The notes under the pieces are model-generated. The model was not told the origin of the DNA. It did no database searches and saw only the letters and a list, made by a program, of their open reading frames with translations. A program made the position numbers and the translations under genes. DNA of 23,556 nucleotides, taken from Nitrospinaceae bacterium (GTDB lineage: Bacteria; Nitrospinota; Nitrospinia; Nitrospinales; VA-1). Location: contig JAJDBI010000291.1 in NCBI GenBank assembly GCA_029261435.1, positions 1 to 23,556 of the forward strand, read 5' to 3'. Positions 13,061 to 20,925 of this stretch are shown in pieces (positions within the stretch are counted from its first letter, which is position 1; each line of letters opens with the position of its first letter).

Positions 13061-15184
13061 ATGAGTAAAGTTTTCCCTTATTTTAAAACTCCCTGGATAG
13101 CGGGTGCGGGCTTGGTCTTCATGTGTTGTGTTGTGTTTGCCCCGCTTCTTGAGAATTCTTTTATTTGGGATGATGATAGCTATCTAACTAACAATCCACT
13201 TTTAAATGATATCGATGGTCTCAAACGAATTTGGTTTGATCTACTGGCGACACCTCAATATTATCCATTGGTTTTTACCAGCTTTTGGATTGAACATAAG
13301 GTCTGGTCTTTGGATCCGTTGGGCTACCACGTAGATAATGTAATATTGCATTGCATTAATACAGTCCTTCTTTGGCGTATCCTTTCACTTTTGCAAGTTA
13401 AAGGAAGTTGGTTGGCTGCCGCTATATTTGCCATTCATCCTGTTCAAGTTGAATCAGTGGCCTGGATTGCAGAAAGAAAAAATCTTTTGTCAGGTTTTTT
13501 TTCCTTTCTTTCATTTTATTTTTTCTTGAAGTTTTATAATCCGGACAAACCTCTTAATTTTAATGAAGATCAAAATGGGGAAAGGCCATGGTTTATCTAT
13601 GGAGTTTCCTTGTTTTTCTTTATTTGTGCTCTTTGGAGCAAAACAGTAGCTTCCACTCTTCCAGCAGTGATTTTGCTTATTCACTGGTGGAAACAAAATT
13701 GTATCAGGAAAAAGATCTTCCTGATGATGATTCCGTATTTCACCCTTGGTTTTGTTTTTTCGATTATAACTATTCGGTTGGAAAAATCTGGAGTTGGAGC
13801 TATTGGTCCTGAATGGGATTTCTCTATTTTAGACCGACTCCTAATCGCAGGTAGAGCTCTATGGTTTTATATAGGGAAACTGGTTTGGCCGAACCCAGTT
13901 ATTTTCACTTATCCCCGTTGGAATATAGATGATTCTATTTGGTCGCAATACATTTATCCTTTTACGTTTTTATTGTTGATATTTTTTTTGTGGCATTGGA
14001 GGAAAAAGATTGGCAGAGGACCCTTAACGTCCATTTTATTTTTTGCGGGTTCACTTTTCCCGGCGCTGGGGTTTTTTAATGTTTATCCCATGAGATATTC
14101 TTTTGTTGCAGATCATTTTCAATACCTGGCTTGTATTGGAATAATTGTGATTTTTTCCAATGGAGTAGACACAATAACTGGCAACAAAAAATCCCTGGCT
14201 TCTTTTATCTTGTTAGCTGCGCTATTAATCACTTTAGGGAAGTTAACCTGGAATCAGGGCCCTGTTTACAAGAATGAATTATCACTCTGGAAAGACACAA
14301 TTAAAAAAAACCCTGACGCCTGGATAGCACATAACAACCTGGGGATAGCTCTGGCTGCTGAACATAAGAATGAAGAAGCGATTTCACACTACATAATGAC
14401 TATTAAGCTCAAGCCTACCCACACCAAGGCGTATAACAACCTTGGAATTGCTCTGGTTGCTGAGGGGAAGAATGCGGAGGCGATTTCTCATTTCAAGAAG
14501 GCTATCAAGCTCAACCCTGACTCCGCCGACGCACATTTCAACCTTGGAAGTGCTCTGGTTACTGAGGGGGAGAATGAGGATGCGATTTCTCATTACAAGA
14601 TGGCTATCAAGCTCAACCCTGACTCTGCCGACGCACATTTCAACCTTGGAAGTGCTCTGGTTGCTGATGGGAAGAATGAAGAAGCGATTTCTCATTACAA
14701 GATAGCTATTAAGCTCAACCCTGACTCCGCCGACGCATATAACTATATTGGGGCTGTTCTGTTTTCTGAACGGAAGATTGAGGAAGCGATTTCTCAATAC
14801 AAGATGGCTATCAAGATCAAGCCTGACTACGCCAACGCACATTTCAACCTTGGGTTTGCTCTATTTCCCTTAAATAAGACTGAGGAGGCTATTTCTCATT
14901 TAAAGATGGCTATTAAAATCAAGCCTGACTATGTCGACGCACATTTCAATCTTGGAAATGCTCTCGTCTCTGAGGGGAAGAATGAGGAAGCTATATCCAA
15001 TTATAAGATAGCTGTTAAGCTCGAACCTGACTTTGCAAACGCCCACTATAATCTTGGCCTTGTTCTGTTTCAAGAAGGAAAGATGACAGAAGCCGTTCAC
15101 CATTTTAGAGAGACTTTAAGGCTGAGGCCAGATCTTATTGCAGCCCAAAGATATCTTAAATCAGCTCTTTTAAGACTACAATGA
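13061..15184 (+). CDS. TMTC-like membrane glycosyltransferase with eight TPR repeats
   Basis: This is a 707-aa integral membrane protein. The N-terminal ~400 residues hold many hydrophobic segments and a first-loop acidic motif FIWDDDSYL (Asp37-39). The motif HPVQVESVAWIAERK follows near residue 130. Both are features of TMTC/PMT-type (GT-C) O-glycosyltransferases that use lipid-linked sugar. From residue 418 there are eight uniform 34-residue TPRs (14312-15127), mostly of the form PDxADAHFNLGxAL...EEAISHYKxAIKL, ending with a capping helix. The TPR part probably presents substrate proteins or binds partners. Bacterial homologues of this layout are usually annotated only as TPR proteins, so the transferase activity is inferred. 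The ATG at 13061 has no strong ribosome site. Two adjacent repeats are nearly identical at DNA level. Confidence 0.85.
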   Translation: MSKVFPYFKTPWIAGAGLVFMCCVVFAPLLENSFIWDDDSYLTNNPLLNDIDGLKRIWFDLLATPQYYPLVFTSFWIEHKVWSLDPLGYHVDNVILHCINTVLLWRILSLLQVKGSWLAAAIFAIHPVQVESVAWIAERKNLLSGFFSFLSFYFFLKFYNPDKPLNFNEDQNGERPWFIYGVSLFFFICALWSKTVASTLPAVILLIHWWKQNCIRKKIFLMMIPYFTLGFVFSIITIRLEKSGVGAIGPEWDFSILDRLLIAGRALWFYIGKLVWPNPVIFTYPRWNIDDSIWSQYIYPFTFLLLIFFLWHWRKKIGRGPLTSILFFAGSLFPALGFFNVYPMRYSFVADHFQYLACIGIIVIFSNGVDTITGNKKSLASFILLAALLITLGKLTWNQGPVYKNELSLWKDTIKKNPDAWIAHNNLGIALAAEHKNEEAISHYIMTIKLKPTHTKAYNNLGIALVAEGKNAEAISHFKKAIKLNPDSADAHFNLGSALVTEGENEDAISHYKMAIKLNPDSADAHFNLGSALVADGKNEEAISHYKIAIKLNPDSADAYNYIGAVLFSERKIEEAISQYKMAIKIKPDYANAHFNLGFALFPLNKTEEAISHLKMAIKIKPDYVDAHFNLGNALVSEGKNEEAISNYKIAVKLEPDFANAHYNLGLVLFQEGKMTEAVHHFRETLRLRPDLIAAQRYLKSALLRLQ

Positions 15185-15187
15185 CCT

Positions 15188-15214
15188 AAAAAAAAAGTGA
15201 TATCGACTTTTTTT
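15188..15214 (+). terminator. A/T-rich hairpin after the TMTC-like gene
   Basis: AAAAAAAGT (15190-15198) pairs with ACTTTTTTT (15206-15214) around a GATATCG loop, directly after the stop codon. The stem is nearly all A-T, so it is weak, but the T-run makes it a plausible and possibly bidirectional terminator. Confidence 0.45.
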
Positions 15215-15324
15215 GTTAGTCAAACAACGGGATTTTGCAATTTGGCCCTACGCCTAGTAGGTTGCTATTTGATTTTGAACGGAGTAAAATTTTGCTTCAT
15301 TTACCGGATTGAGGCATGTTGCAA

Positions 15325-15888
15325 ATGAGGGTAGGACTTTTTCTAGCTCTGTTTTTATTTCAAGTTTCCAGTGCCTGGGGGCTCAGTCCTGAGCAGTGGT
15401 TTCAGGAGGGCAACCGGTTCAGTTCCGAGGGGCAGTTTGAGAAAGCGGTGGAGGCTTATGAAAAATCCATTGCCGCAAATGCTCTATCTCCGGTGGCGCA
15501 TTACAACTTGGGGATTGCCTACAAGAACCTGAGGCAGTTGAGCAAAGCGGCAACTTCTCTGGAAAAGTCGGTGGAGTTGGAGCCGGTCAATATGGATGCG
15601 CGGGTCACTCTGGGAAATGTCTATAACATGCAGGAACGGTGGAGTGATGCGATTGGGCAACTCAATATAGTTGTTCATCGCAAAAAAGGCGATGCGCAGG
15701 CCCATGGTAATTTGGGTTGGGCTTTTTACAACTATAAAGAGGGGCCGCCATTTAAGAAAATGGTACTTCTCAATCTGGCTCGTGCGGTGGAATTGTTTAA
15801 AGAGCAGGATCAGGTTCAGGCCGCAGAGGCTACACAAAAAATACTTGAAGAGGCCCGGAATAAATTCGGGGTTTCTTTGATCCAATAA
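15325..15888 (+). CDS. Secreted TPR protein
   Basis: This periplasmic or secreted protein (187 aa) is made largely of TPR units. I choose the ATG at 15325 because GAGG (15311-15314) is well spaced for it and MRVGLFLALFLFQVSSAWG is a classic signal peptide; an ATG at 15316 would leave only one base after GAGG. The mature part has about four helix pairs, e.g. QEGNRFSSEGQFEKAVEAYE, HYNLGIAYKNLRQLSKAA, TLGNVYNMQERWSDAI and GNLGWAFYNYKEG. TPRs bind proteins; the partner is unknown. It ends 27 bases before the Nfu_N gene, so the two are probably co-transcribed. Confidence 0.8.
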   Translation: MRVGLFLALFLFQVSSAWGLSPEQWFQEGNRFSSEGQFEKAVEAYEKSIAANALSPVAHYNLGIAYKNLRQLSKAATSLEKSVELEPVNMDARVTLGNVYNMQERWSDAIGQLNIVVHRKKGDAQAHGNLGWAFYNYKEGPPFKKMVLLNLARAVELFKEQDQVQAAEATQKILEEARNKFGVSLIQ

Positions 15889-15915
15889 GTCGGTGTGATT
15901 TTTTTTGAGGTCATT

Positions 15916-16185
15916 ATGAGCATTACTGTTATACCCACACGCAATGAACACACGATCACCTTCAAGGTAGACCAGAGTTTACTGCCCTATGGCAAGAGCC
16001 TGGCTTTTTCTGAGCCGGAGACTAGCAAGTTTCATCCCATGGCAGAGGCTTTGATGGCTATATCTGGAGTGAACAGTGCCTGGATCATGGCAGACGAGAT
16101 CATGGTCACCAAAGATGCGGATATCCGCTGGGCTACTGTTAAACCGAAAGTGATGGAAACGATCCGCAAAGTGCAGACCGGGTAG
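15916..16185 (+). CDS. Stand-alone Nfu N-terminal domain protein
   Basis: This small cytoplasmic protein of 89 aa corresponds to the N-terminal domain of Nfu-type Fe-S carriers (Nfu_N). The start is the ATG at 15916 with GAGG (15907-15910) upstream; the in-frame GTG at 15895 is less likely. Typical features are the opening PTRNEHTITFKVDQ strand region, the SLAFSEPE segment, HPMAEALMAISGVNSAW, and EIMVTKD near the middle. There is no CxxC-bearing Nfu C-terminal domain, so it cannot bind a cluster by the usual Nfu motif. In full-length Nfu the N domain modulates client binding. A partner may be the CxxC protein at 20164-20904. Confidence 0.82.
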   Translation: MSITVIPTRNEHTITFKVDQSLLPYGKSLAFSEPETSKFHPMAEALMAISGVNSAWIMADEIMVTKDADIRWATVKPKVMETIRKVQTG

Positions 16186-16197
16186 CAATCCCCTCAA

Positions 16198-16213
16198 CCC
16201 CCTGATAAGGGGG
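16198..16213. terminator. Hairpin between convergent genes
   Basis: CCCCCT (16198-16203) pairs perfectly with AGGGGG (16208-16213) around GATA. It lies 13 bases after the Nfu_N stop and faces the convergent aminopeptidase gene. There is no T-tail, so termination is uncertain; it could also be part of a repeat. Confidence 0.4.
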
Positions 16214-16227
16214 GCGCGCCGATTAAG

Positions 16228-16288
16228 CCGAGATAACTCATTGTTTGCCAATTAAAGCTAGCGCTAACTGCCACCGGCGGCTCGCCGG
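16228..16288. repeat. ~60-bp dispersed repeat with GC hairpin, copy B
   Basis: This is the second copy of the element at 12896-12954. The first 23 bases match at 19 positions, the middle is diverged, and the final GCCACCGGCGGCTCGCCGG (16270-16288) is identical. The hairpin sits between convergent genes and could stop transcription in both directions. Confidence 0.75.
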
Positions 16289-16322
16289 TCACTGGCCCCA
16301 CGCCGAGTTGTGGCGGTCACGC

Positions 16323-17603
16323 CTAGCGGAAAAACTCCTTGAAGGCCCGGATCAATAATTCATGATCTTTTGCTCCTGCCATTTCGCGGATAGAGTGCAT
16401 GGACAGCATGGGGTTCCCCACATCCACTGTACGGATTCCCAGATTAGCGGCAGTGATGGGGCCGATGGTGCTTCCGCATCCCAGATCAGAGCGCACTACA
16501 AATTTTTGCACCGGCACTTTCGCTTTCCCGCATAGTGATTCAAACCACGCACTGGATACACCATCTGTAGCATAGCGTTGATTCGCGTTACTTTTAATCA
16601 CCGGTCCACCGTTGAGGATTGGCATGTGCTGGCTGTCGTGTCTGTCTGAATAATTGGGGTGGACGGCATGCGCCATATCCGCAGATATGAAAAACGAATT
16701 CGCCAAGGCCCTTAGAAAACCTTCTTTCCCTTCATCAAGAGTGATTCGTTCCAATACATCTTTCAGGAAAGGAGAGCCCGCCGCTTGTGCGGTTTCACTA
16801 CCGACTTCTTCATGATCGTAGAACGCAATCACCCTTGTTGCTGTATCCTTTTTGGTGGATTCTGTCAACGCATGCATAGCGGAATGGCAACTGGCTAGAT
16901 TATCCAGACGACCGGAAAAAATAAACTCCCCTTCAGCACCGGCCACGGTGCCCGGTTGCGTGTCATATAAGGATAACTCCAGTCCCAGAATATCAGCCGT
17001 ACGGCATTTCAGTTCTCTGGCGATCATTTTTTTTAGAACTTCATCCGGGGCGGATTTTTTCTGTATTGAAAAAATTGGTGGCAAATGGTTTTGCTCATTG
17101 AGGAGCAGTCCTTTTTTGTTCACATCGCGGTTCAGGTGAATCGCCAATTGCGGGATGCGCAATAAAGCTTGTTCAAAGCGGATCAATTTGGTGAAGGGTT
17201 TTTTCTTGCCACCCAGAATCACGCGTCCGGCCAGCGATAAATCCCGGTCCGTCCAGGTAGAAAGAAGCACTCCTCCATAAACCTCGACACCCAGTTGCAT
17301 GTATCCACTTTTGCTATACCCTGGCTGCGGTTTCAGTCTGAGGTTGGGGCTGTCGGTATGAGCGCCAATGATTTTAAATTCCGGTTTTGATCCCACAATA
17401 AATGCGATCAGGGATGAATCGTTTCGGGTGAGGAAATACCTGCCATTGGGAACAAGCTTCCAGGCATCGGTTTCTTTAAGTTCAATAAAATCCTTACTGG
17501 ACAGAGTGTCACTCATCTTCTGCACGGCATGAAAGGGTGTGGGAGACCGATCAATAAAATTCAGCAGGTTTTGAATGCGGTCGGATTTGGTTTGCTGAGT
17601 CAT
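16323..17603 (-). CDS. apeB: M18 family aminopeptidase
   Basis: This cytoplasmic zinc aminopeptidase (426 aa) is of the M18 (aspartyl aminopeptidase/ApeB) family and removes N-terminal residues from peptides. Visible motifs are GAHTDSPNLRLKPQ (first metal His and Asp), YDHEEVGSETAQ (catalytic Glu and metal ligand), DMAHAVHPNYSD, HMPILNGGPVIKSN and GNPMLSMHSIREM (last metal His). The length is normal. The start is the ATG at 17603, preceded at proper distance by GGAG; an upstream in-frame TTG at 17618 overlaps that ribosome site and is unlikely. The gene is monocistronic and convergent with the Nfu_N gene. Confidence 0.93.
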   Translation of the reverse strand: MTQQTKSDRIQNLLNFIDRSPTPFHAVQKMSDTLSSKDFIELKETDAWKLVPNGRYFLTRNDSSLIAFIVGSKPEFKIIGAHTDSPNLRLKPQPGYSKSGYMQLGVEVYGGVLLSTWTDRDLSLAGRVILGGKKKPFTKLIRFEQALLRIPQLAIHLNRDVNKKGLLLNEQNHLPPIFSIQKKSAPDEVLKKMIARELKCRTADILGLELSLYDTQPGTVAGAEGEFIFSGRLDNLASCHSAMHALTESTKKDTATRVIAFYDHEEVGSETAQAAGSPFLKDVLERITLDEGKEGFLRALANSFFISADMAHAVHPNYSDRHDSQHMPILNGGPVIKSNANQRYATDGVSSAWFESLCGKAKVPVQKFVVRSDLGCGSTIGPITAANLGIRTVDVGNPMLSMHSIREMAGAKDHELLIRAFKEFFR

Positions 17604-17851
17604 GAATAAAGTCTCCAAAGGTATTAAATAATCATTGGGAAAAGCAGGCGTTGGTTTAACAATTAGCTGTTTTGATCTATGACAAGTTCTGCGTGATCCT
17701 CTTTGATGCGGTAGGATAACTATTTGTAAATTAACTTTCTATAGTTCACCCGAGCATGGGGTGGGGTCACGTGTTTTAAAAATTGTTCTTTGGTTTTAGT
17801 TCTTGTTGAAATTCCTGTAAAATAAAACTTCCTTGTTCGGGAGTTTTTATC

Positions 17852-18154
17852 ATGGGACTTTTAATCAAAGCCGATTTTAAAAAGAAGTTAGACATCAAAC
17901 TTTACCGGTTTGACCCCAAAATTCCCAATCCAGAATACCATGCGGAAATTTTTTGTGAAATGTTTTCCCGATTCCCGCAGTTCAAGGCCCATGTTGCGGC
18001 CTATATTGAGCGGAATTATTGTTTTGTCGTCAACGATGAAGACCACTCCGACCCCAAAACCCTCCTCAATACTTTAAAGTCAGGCGAAGTCAGAAAATTA
18101 AACGAGTGGGTTTTACTTCGTAATAAACCCGGTTCTGTAGAACGTAGGAGCTAA
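17852..18154 (+). CDS. Hypothetical protein, 100 aa
   Basis: I do not recognise this small protein. GGGAG lies 8 bases before the ATG, supporting translation. The product is soluble and rich in charged and aromatic residues (KLYRFDPKIPNPEYHAE, FCEMFSRFPQFKAHV, YIERNYCFVV), with no signal peptide or membrane segment. It stands alone in a 1-kb gap between the divergent aminopeptidase and the response regulator. The remaining spacer to 18326 shows no further gene. Confidence 0.7.
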   Translation: MGLLIKADFKKKLDIKLYRFDPKIPNPEYHAEIFCEMFSRFPQFKAHVAAYIERNYCFVVNDEDHSDPKTLLNTLKSGEVRKLNEWVLLRNKPGSVERRS

Positions 18155-18326
18155 TCGAGCAGAGGCACTTTTTTTTGGCCCTAAACCCCGATTTTTCAAG
18201 ATAAAACTTCACTACTAATCACCACCGTGATAGTTTAAGAAACTAATGATTTATATATTGTAGGAATTAGTGTAAAAGGTGCTTTATCCTGAGTTCGATA
18301 TTGAGTGTTTCTGGGGGGAGAACACT

Positions 18327-18728
18327 GTGGCAGATGAAAAAAGCAGGTCCGATAAAATTTTAGTTGTCGAAGATGATGAAGCCTCGAGTACCATCATTGT
18401 GCGGTTATTGAACCAGATGGGCTTTTCAAGAATTATACAGGCTGAAAATGGGAATATAGCGCTTAGTAAACTCTATTTGAACCAAGTCAGTTTAATCATA
18501 TCAGACTGGAGAATGCCTGATATGGATGGGTTGGAGTTTTACAAAAGAGCTAAAAAGGAAGATCTACTAGGTGGTGTCCCGTTTTTAATGGTTTCTGCTG
18601 AAAATGAAAGGGGACGGGTCGCTGCGGCCTTGAAGGCTGGAGTGAATGACTATATTCTCAAACCGGTAGATTTGAAAATGCTCAGTGAAAAGATAGAAAA
18701 ACTTCTTAGTTTGCAGGATGATAAGTAG
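18327..18728 (+). CDS. Single-domain response regulator (CheY-like)
   Basis: This 133-aa protein is one receiver domain with no output domain. It has the acidic pair Asp16/Asp17 (LVVEDDE), phosphoacceptor Asp60 (SDWRMPDMDG), Ser90 in the Thr/Ser position (LMVSAE) and Lys112 (LKPVD). The start is GTG at 18327, with a strong GGGGGGAG (18313-18320) just upstream; the GTG at 18279 would add 16 residues but has a poorer site. As in CheY, phosphorylation should change binding to a partner such as the flagellar switch or a kinase. No histidine kinase is adjacent. The chemoreceptor at 2376 is in the same window but too far away to infer linkage. Confidence 0.92.
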   Translation: MADEKSRSDKILVVEDDEASSTIIVRLLNQMGFSRIIQAENGNIALSKLYLNQVSLIISDWRMPDMDGLEFYKRAKKEDLLGGVPFLMVSAENERGRVAAALKAGVNDYILKPVDLKMLSEKIEKLLSLQDDK

Positions 18729-18772
18729 AAAAAAATAATGGGCATTAATTCCTGTTATTGCCTTTGGTCCAG

Positions 18773-19780
18773 TTAGCCACCTATGGCGTGCATGGCCCGG
18801 TCGGGACGTTCGAAGTCGTCGAGATTGATTTTGTGACCCGGCTCTTTGATCAGAACCGCCTGGCGGATCGTTTCGGCTATGTTTGCATCGCTCGCACCGG
18901 ATCGGATCATTTCTTTCAAATTAGTTTCATCGGTTGAGAACAGACAGGTCCTGAGCTTGCCATCGGCGGTCATGCGGATGCGGTTGCAATGATCGCAGAA
19001 CGGATTGCTGACAGCCGTGATGATACCAATTTTTCCCTTGCCGTCAGCGAAAGTATACTCACTGGCTGGACCGATTTCGAGAGAGTTGTCGACCGGTACG
19101 AGTTCGTATTTTCCCTTAATCAGCTCGACAATCTCGTGTCCGAACAAGACTTTATCGCGTTCCCAGACTTTATCCGAGTCGAGTGGCATGAATTCTATGA
19201 AGCGAACCTCGAAGCCGTCGGAGCGACCATATTCAATCAGGCCCATGATTTCGCTTTCAGAAAAATTGCGCACTGCCACGGCGTTGATCTTGATTGATTT
19301 GAATCCGACCTTGCGAGCAGTGTCCAATCCGTCCAGAACTGCTTGCAGGCAGTCTCTGCGATTAACGTCACGGAACTTTTCCGGGTCGAGTGCATCCAGA
19401 CTAACGTTCAGCCTTTTCAGTCCAGCATCTCTAAGGCCTTGAGCCTGATCTTTCAGGAAAAAGGCATTGGTGGTCAGGGCGACATCGTTGATACCGTCCA
19501 CCTCATTGATCATTTTGATCAGTGTCGGCAGGTCTTTTCTCATCAGCGGCTCACCACCAGTCAGACGAATGCGGTTGATTCCCAATCCGGATGCAACCGT
19601 TACGACACGACGGATTTCCTCAAAGGACAACAGGTTACTTCGGTCCATGAACTCTACGTTATCCGCTGGCATGCAATAGGTGCATCGAAAATTACAACGA
19701 TCAGTGACTGAAATCCTGAGGTTGACGATAGTTCGTCCCATCCCGTCGATTAGTTTAGGTGAATCGCTTTTGATGGTCAT
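18773..19780 (-). CDS. moaA: GTP 3',8-cyclase MoaA
   Basis: This radical-SAM enzyme carries out the first step of molybdenum cofactor synthesis, turning GTP into 3',8-cyclo-H2GTP, which MoaC then converts to cyclic pyranopterin monophosphate. The N-terminal SAM cluster is bound by CNFRCTYC (Cys29, 33, 36). LTGGEPLMRKDLP is the SAM-binding GGE region. The second cluster is bound by Cys262, Cys265 and Cys279 (NPFCDHCNRIR...TCLFS). The protein ends in the double-glycine tail (AIGG) needed for activity in known MoaA. Length (335 aa) is typical. AAGGA lies 7 bases before the ATG. It is convergent with the response regulator and no other moa gene adjoins. Confidence 0.96.
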   Translation of the reverse strand: MTIKSDSPKLIDGMGRTIVNLRISVTDRCNFRCTYCMPADNVEFMDRSNLLSFEEIRRVVTVASGLGINRIRLTGGEPLMRKDLPTLIKMINEVDGINDVALTTNAFFLKDQAQGLRDAGLKRLNVSLDALDPEKFRDVNRRDCLQAVLDGLDTARKVGFKSIKINAVAVRNFSESEIMGLIEYGRSDGFEVRFIEFMPLDSDKVWERDKVLFGHEIVELIKGKYELVPVDNSLEIGPASEYTFADGKGKIGIITAVSNPFCDHCNRIRMTADGKLRTCLFSTDETNLKEMIRSGASDANIAETIRQAVLIKEPGHKINLDDFERPDRAMHAIGG

Positions 19781-20163
19781 TTTGAAGTCCTTGTGGCCTA
19801 GGGGCGCTTGTTATGCCCGCTTTTCAATACAATGGAGTCAACAAATGAGCCTGAGCTCGAGTTTAAGTATGGCTAAATTATAGCTTTTTTAGTTTGAAGA
19901 TGTATAGGATTAGTTTGAATTCCCAAGCTAATTTCCAGAGACGCTCTTAAATTTAATCTTGATGGAGGACAAAAATAAGGACCTTTTAGCCCGGTCCGCC
20001 GCAAAATGTCAAAATTAAAGAACTTTACGGGGGTAATTGCATCTTAAAATTGTGGCTAAGGCTGTATTTGATATATAATTACAAGTATCTATCCAGTTTA
20101 AGCCGTTGGGGGACCACGTAAAGTTTTTATTAAGATAAAGCTTTTAAATTTAAGGATTTAATT
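19781..20163. other. Divergent intergenic region between moaA and the SUF operon
   Basis: This 380-bp region separates two divergent units and should hold promoters for both. A GGACC/GGTCC inverted repeat lies at 19979-19997. A promoter-like pair for the SUF side is listed separately. I did not find a convincing molybdenum-cofactor riboswitch fold or a gene. Confidence 0.5.
20050..20079 (+). promoter_or_regulatory. Candidate promoter of the nifU-like/suf operon
   Basis: A perfect -10 box TATAAT (20074-20079) has TTGTGG (20050-20055) 18 bases upstream. Transcription would begin near 20086, about 78 bases before the GTG start. No clear IscR- or SufR-type operator was recognised. Confidence 0.45.
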
Positions 20164-20904
20164 GTGTCTGTCGCTGAAGAAAAGTTTTCCGCAAAATTCG
20201 ATGAAACTGCCGCTGAGATTAAGCACCGTGGTGCTTATTATCAAGAGGACGCAAGTGAGAAGGGCATGGCGCTCCTCGAAGCCAAGTTTAAGGATACAAA
20301 GCTGTATTGGCTGGTGGATGTTAAGGAGGATCGTGTATTCAGTGCCCGGTTTTTCGCATACGGTGGAAAGGTGTCTCTGGTGACTGGCGAAACTCTTTGC
20401 AAGATGGTGGAAGGACTGACAGTGGAGGAAGCTTGCTCACTGTTGAAAGCCGATGTGGAAGCCCAGCTTCGCGACGAAGCGGATGTGCCTTCGGTTCCCG
20501 AATCCAAAATGAAAGCTTTCGATACTGTTGAAGAGTTGCTGAAAATTTGCAAGGAGCAATACCCTGCAGCAAAAGGGGTGGCTATTGCCAGCGCATCCAT
20601 CAATAAAGAGGATTTTAAATCCACTACTGAGCTGAACATGGTGGCCCAGGCCTGGTTGGGGTTGTCAAAAGATGAACAGAAAGAACAGATAGAGATTGTT
20701 TTGGATGAGCATATTCGTCCGGCTCTCATGAATGATGGCGGAAATGTCATGGTTCTGGATGTGACGGACGGTGAGAAGATTTTAGTTCAATACCAAGGGG
20801 CGTGTGGCAGTTGTGGGTCTTCTTTAGGAGCCACTCTGTCGTTTATGGAATCGACCCTGCGTAAACATATCTACAACGAATTAAACGTTGTTCCACAGAT
20901 GTAA
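20164..20904 (+). CDS. NifU-like protein: degenerate scaffold domain plus Nfu domain
   Basis: This is a 246-aa two-part Fe-S protein. The C-terminal ~75 residues are an Nfu domain with CGSC (Cys214, Cys217), which binds a 4Fe-4S cluster between two subunits in known Nfu proteins. The N-terminal ~100 residues align by pattern with IscU/NifU scaffolds (e.g. FFAYGGKVS...TLCKMVEGLTVEEA), but the cysteine of the usual YGCG is Gly67. The other two IscU cysteine positions are also lacking. It is therefore probably a cluster carrier and not a de novo scaffold. The start is GTG at 20164 with AAGGA (20152-20156) at good spacing. It is the first gene of the operon, 21 bases before sufB. Confidence 0.85.
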   Translation: MSVAEEKFSAKFDETAAEIKHRGAYYQEDASEKGMALLEAKFKDTKLYWLVDVKEDRVFSARFFAYGGKVSLVTGETLCKMVEGLTVEEACSLLKADVEAQLRDEADVPSVPESKMKAFDTVEELLKICKEQYPAAKGVAIASASINKEDFKSTTELNMVAQAWLGLSKDEQKEQIEIVLDEHIRPALMNDGGNVMVLDVTDGEKILVQYQGACGSCGSSLGATLSFMESTLRKHIYNELNVVPQM

Positions 20905-20925
20905 CTTGTTTCCCGGAGATTAATC

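Noticed and set aside
14384..14842. Minus-strand repetitive open frame opposite the TPR region
   Set aside because: Its repeat pattern is the mirror of the TPR coding repeats.
12896..16288. Integron attC sites at the two GC-hairpin repeats
   Set aside because: GTTAGCC resembles a core site but the paired RYYYAAC/GTTRRRY arrangement is absent and no integrase or cassette array is present.
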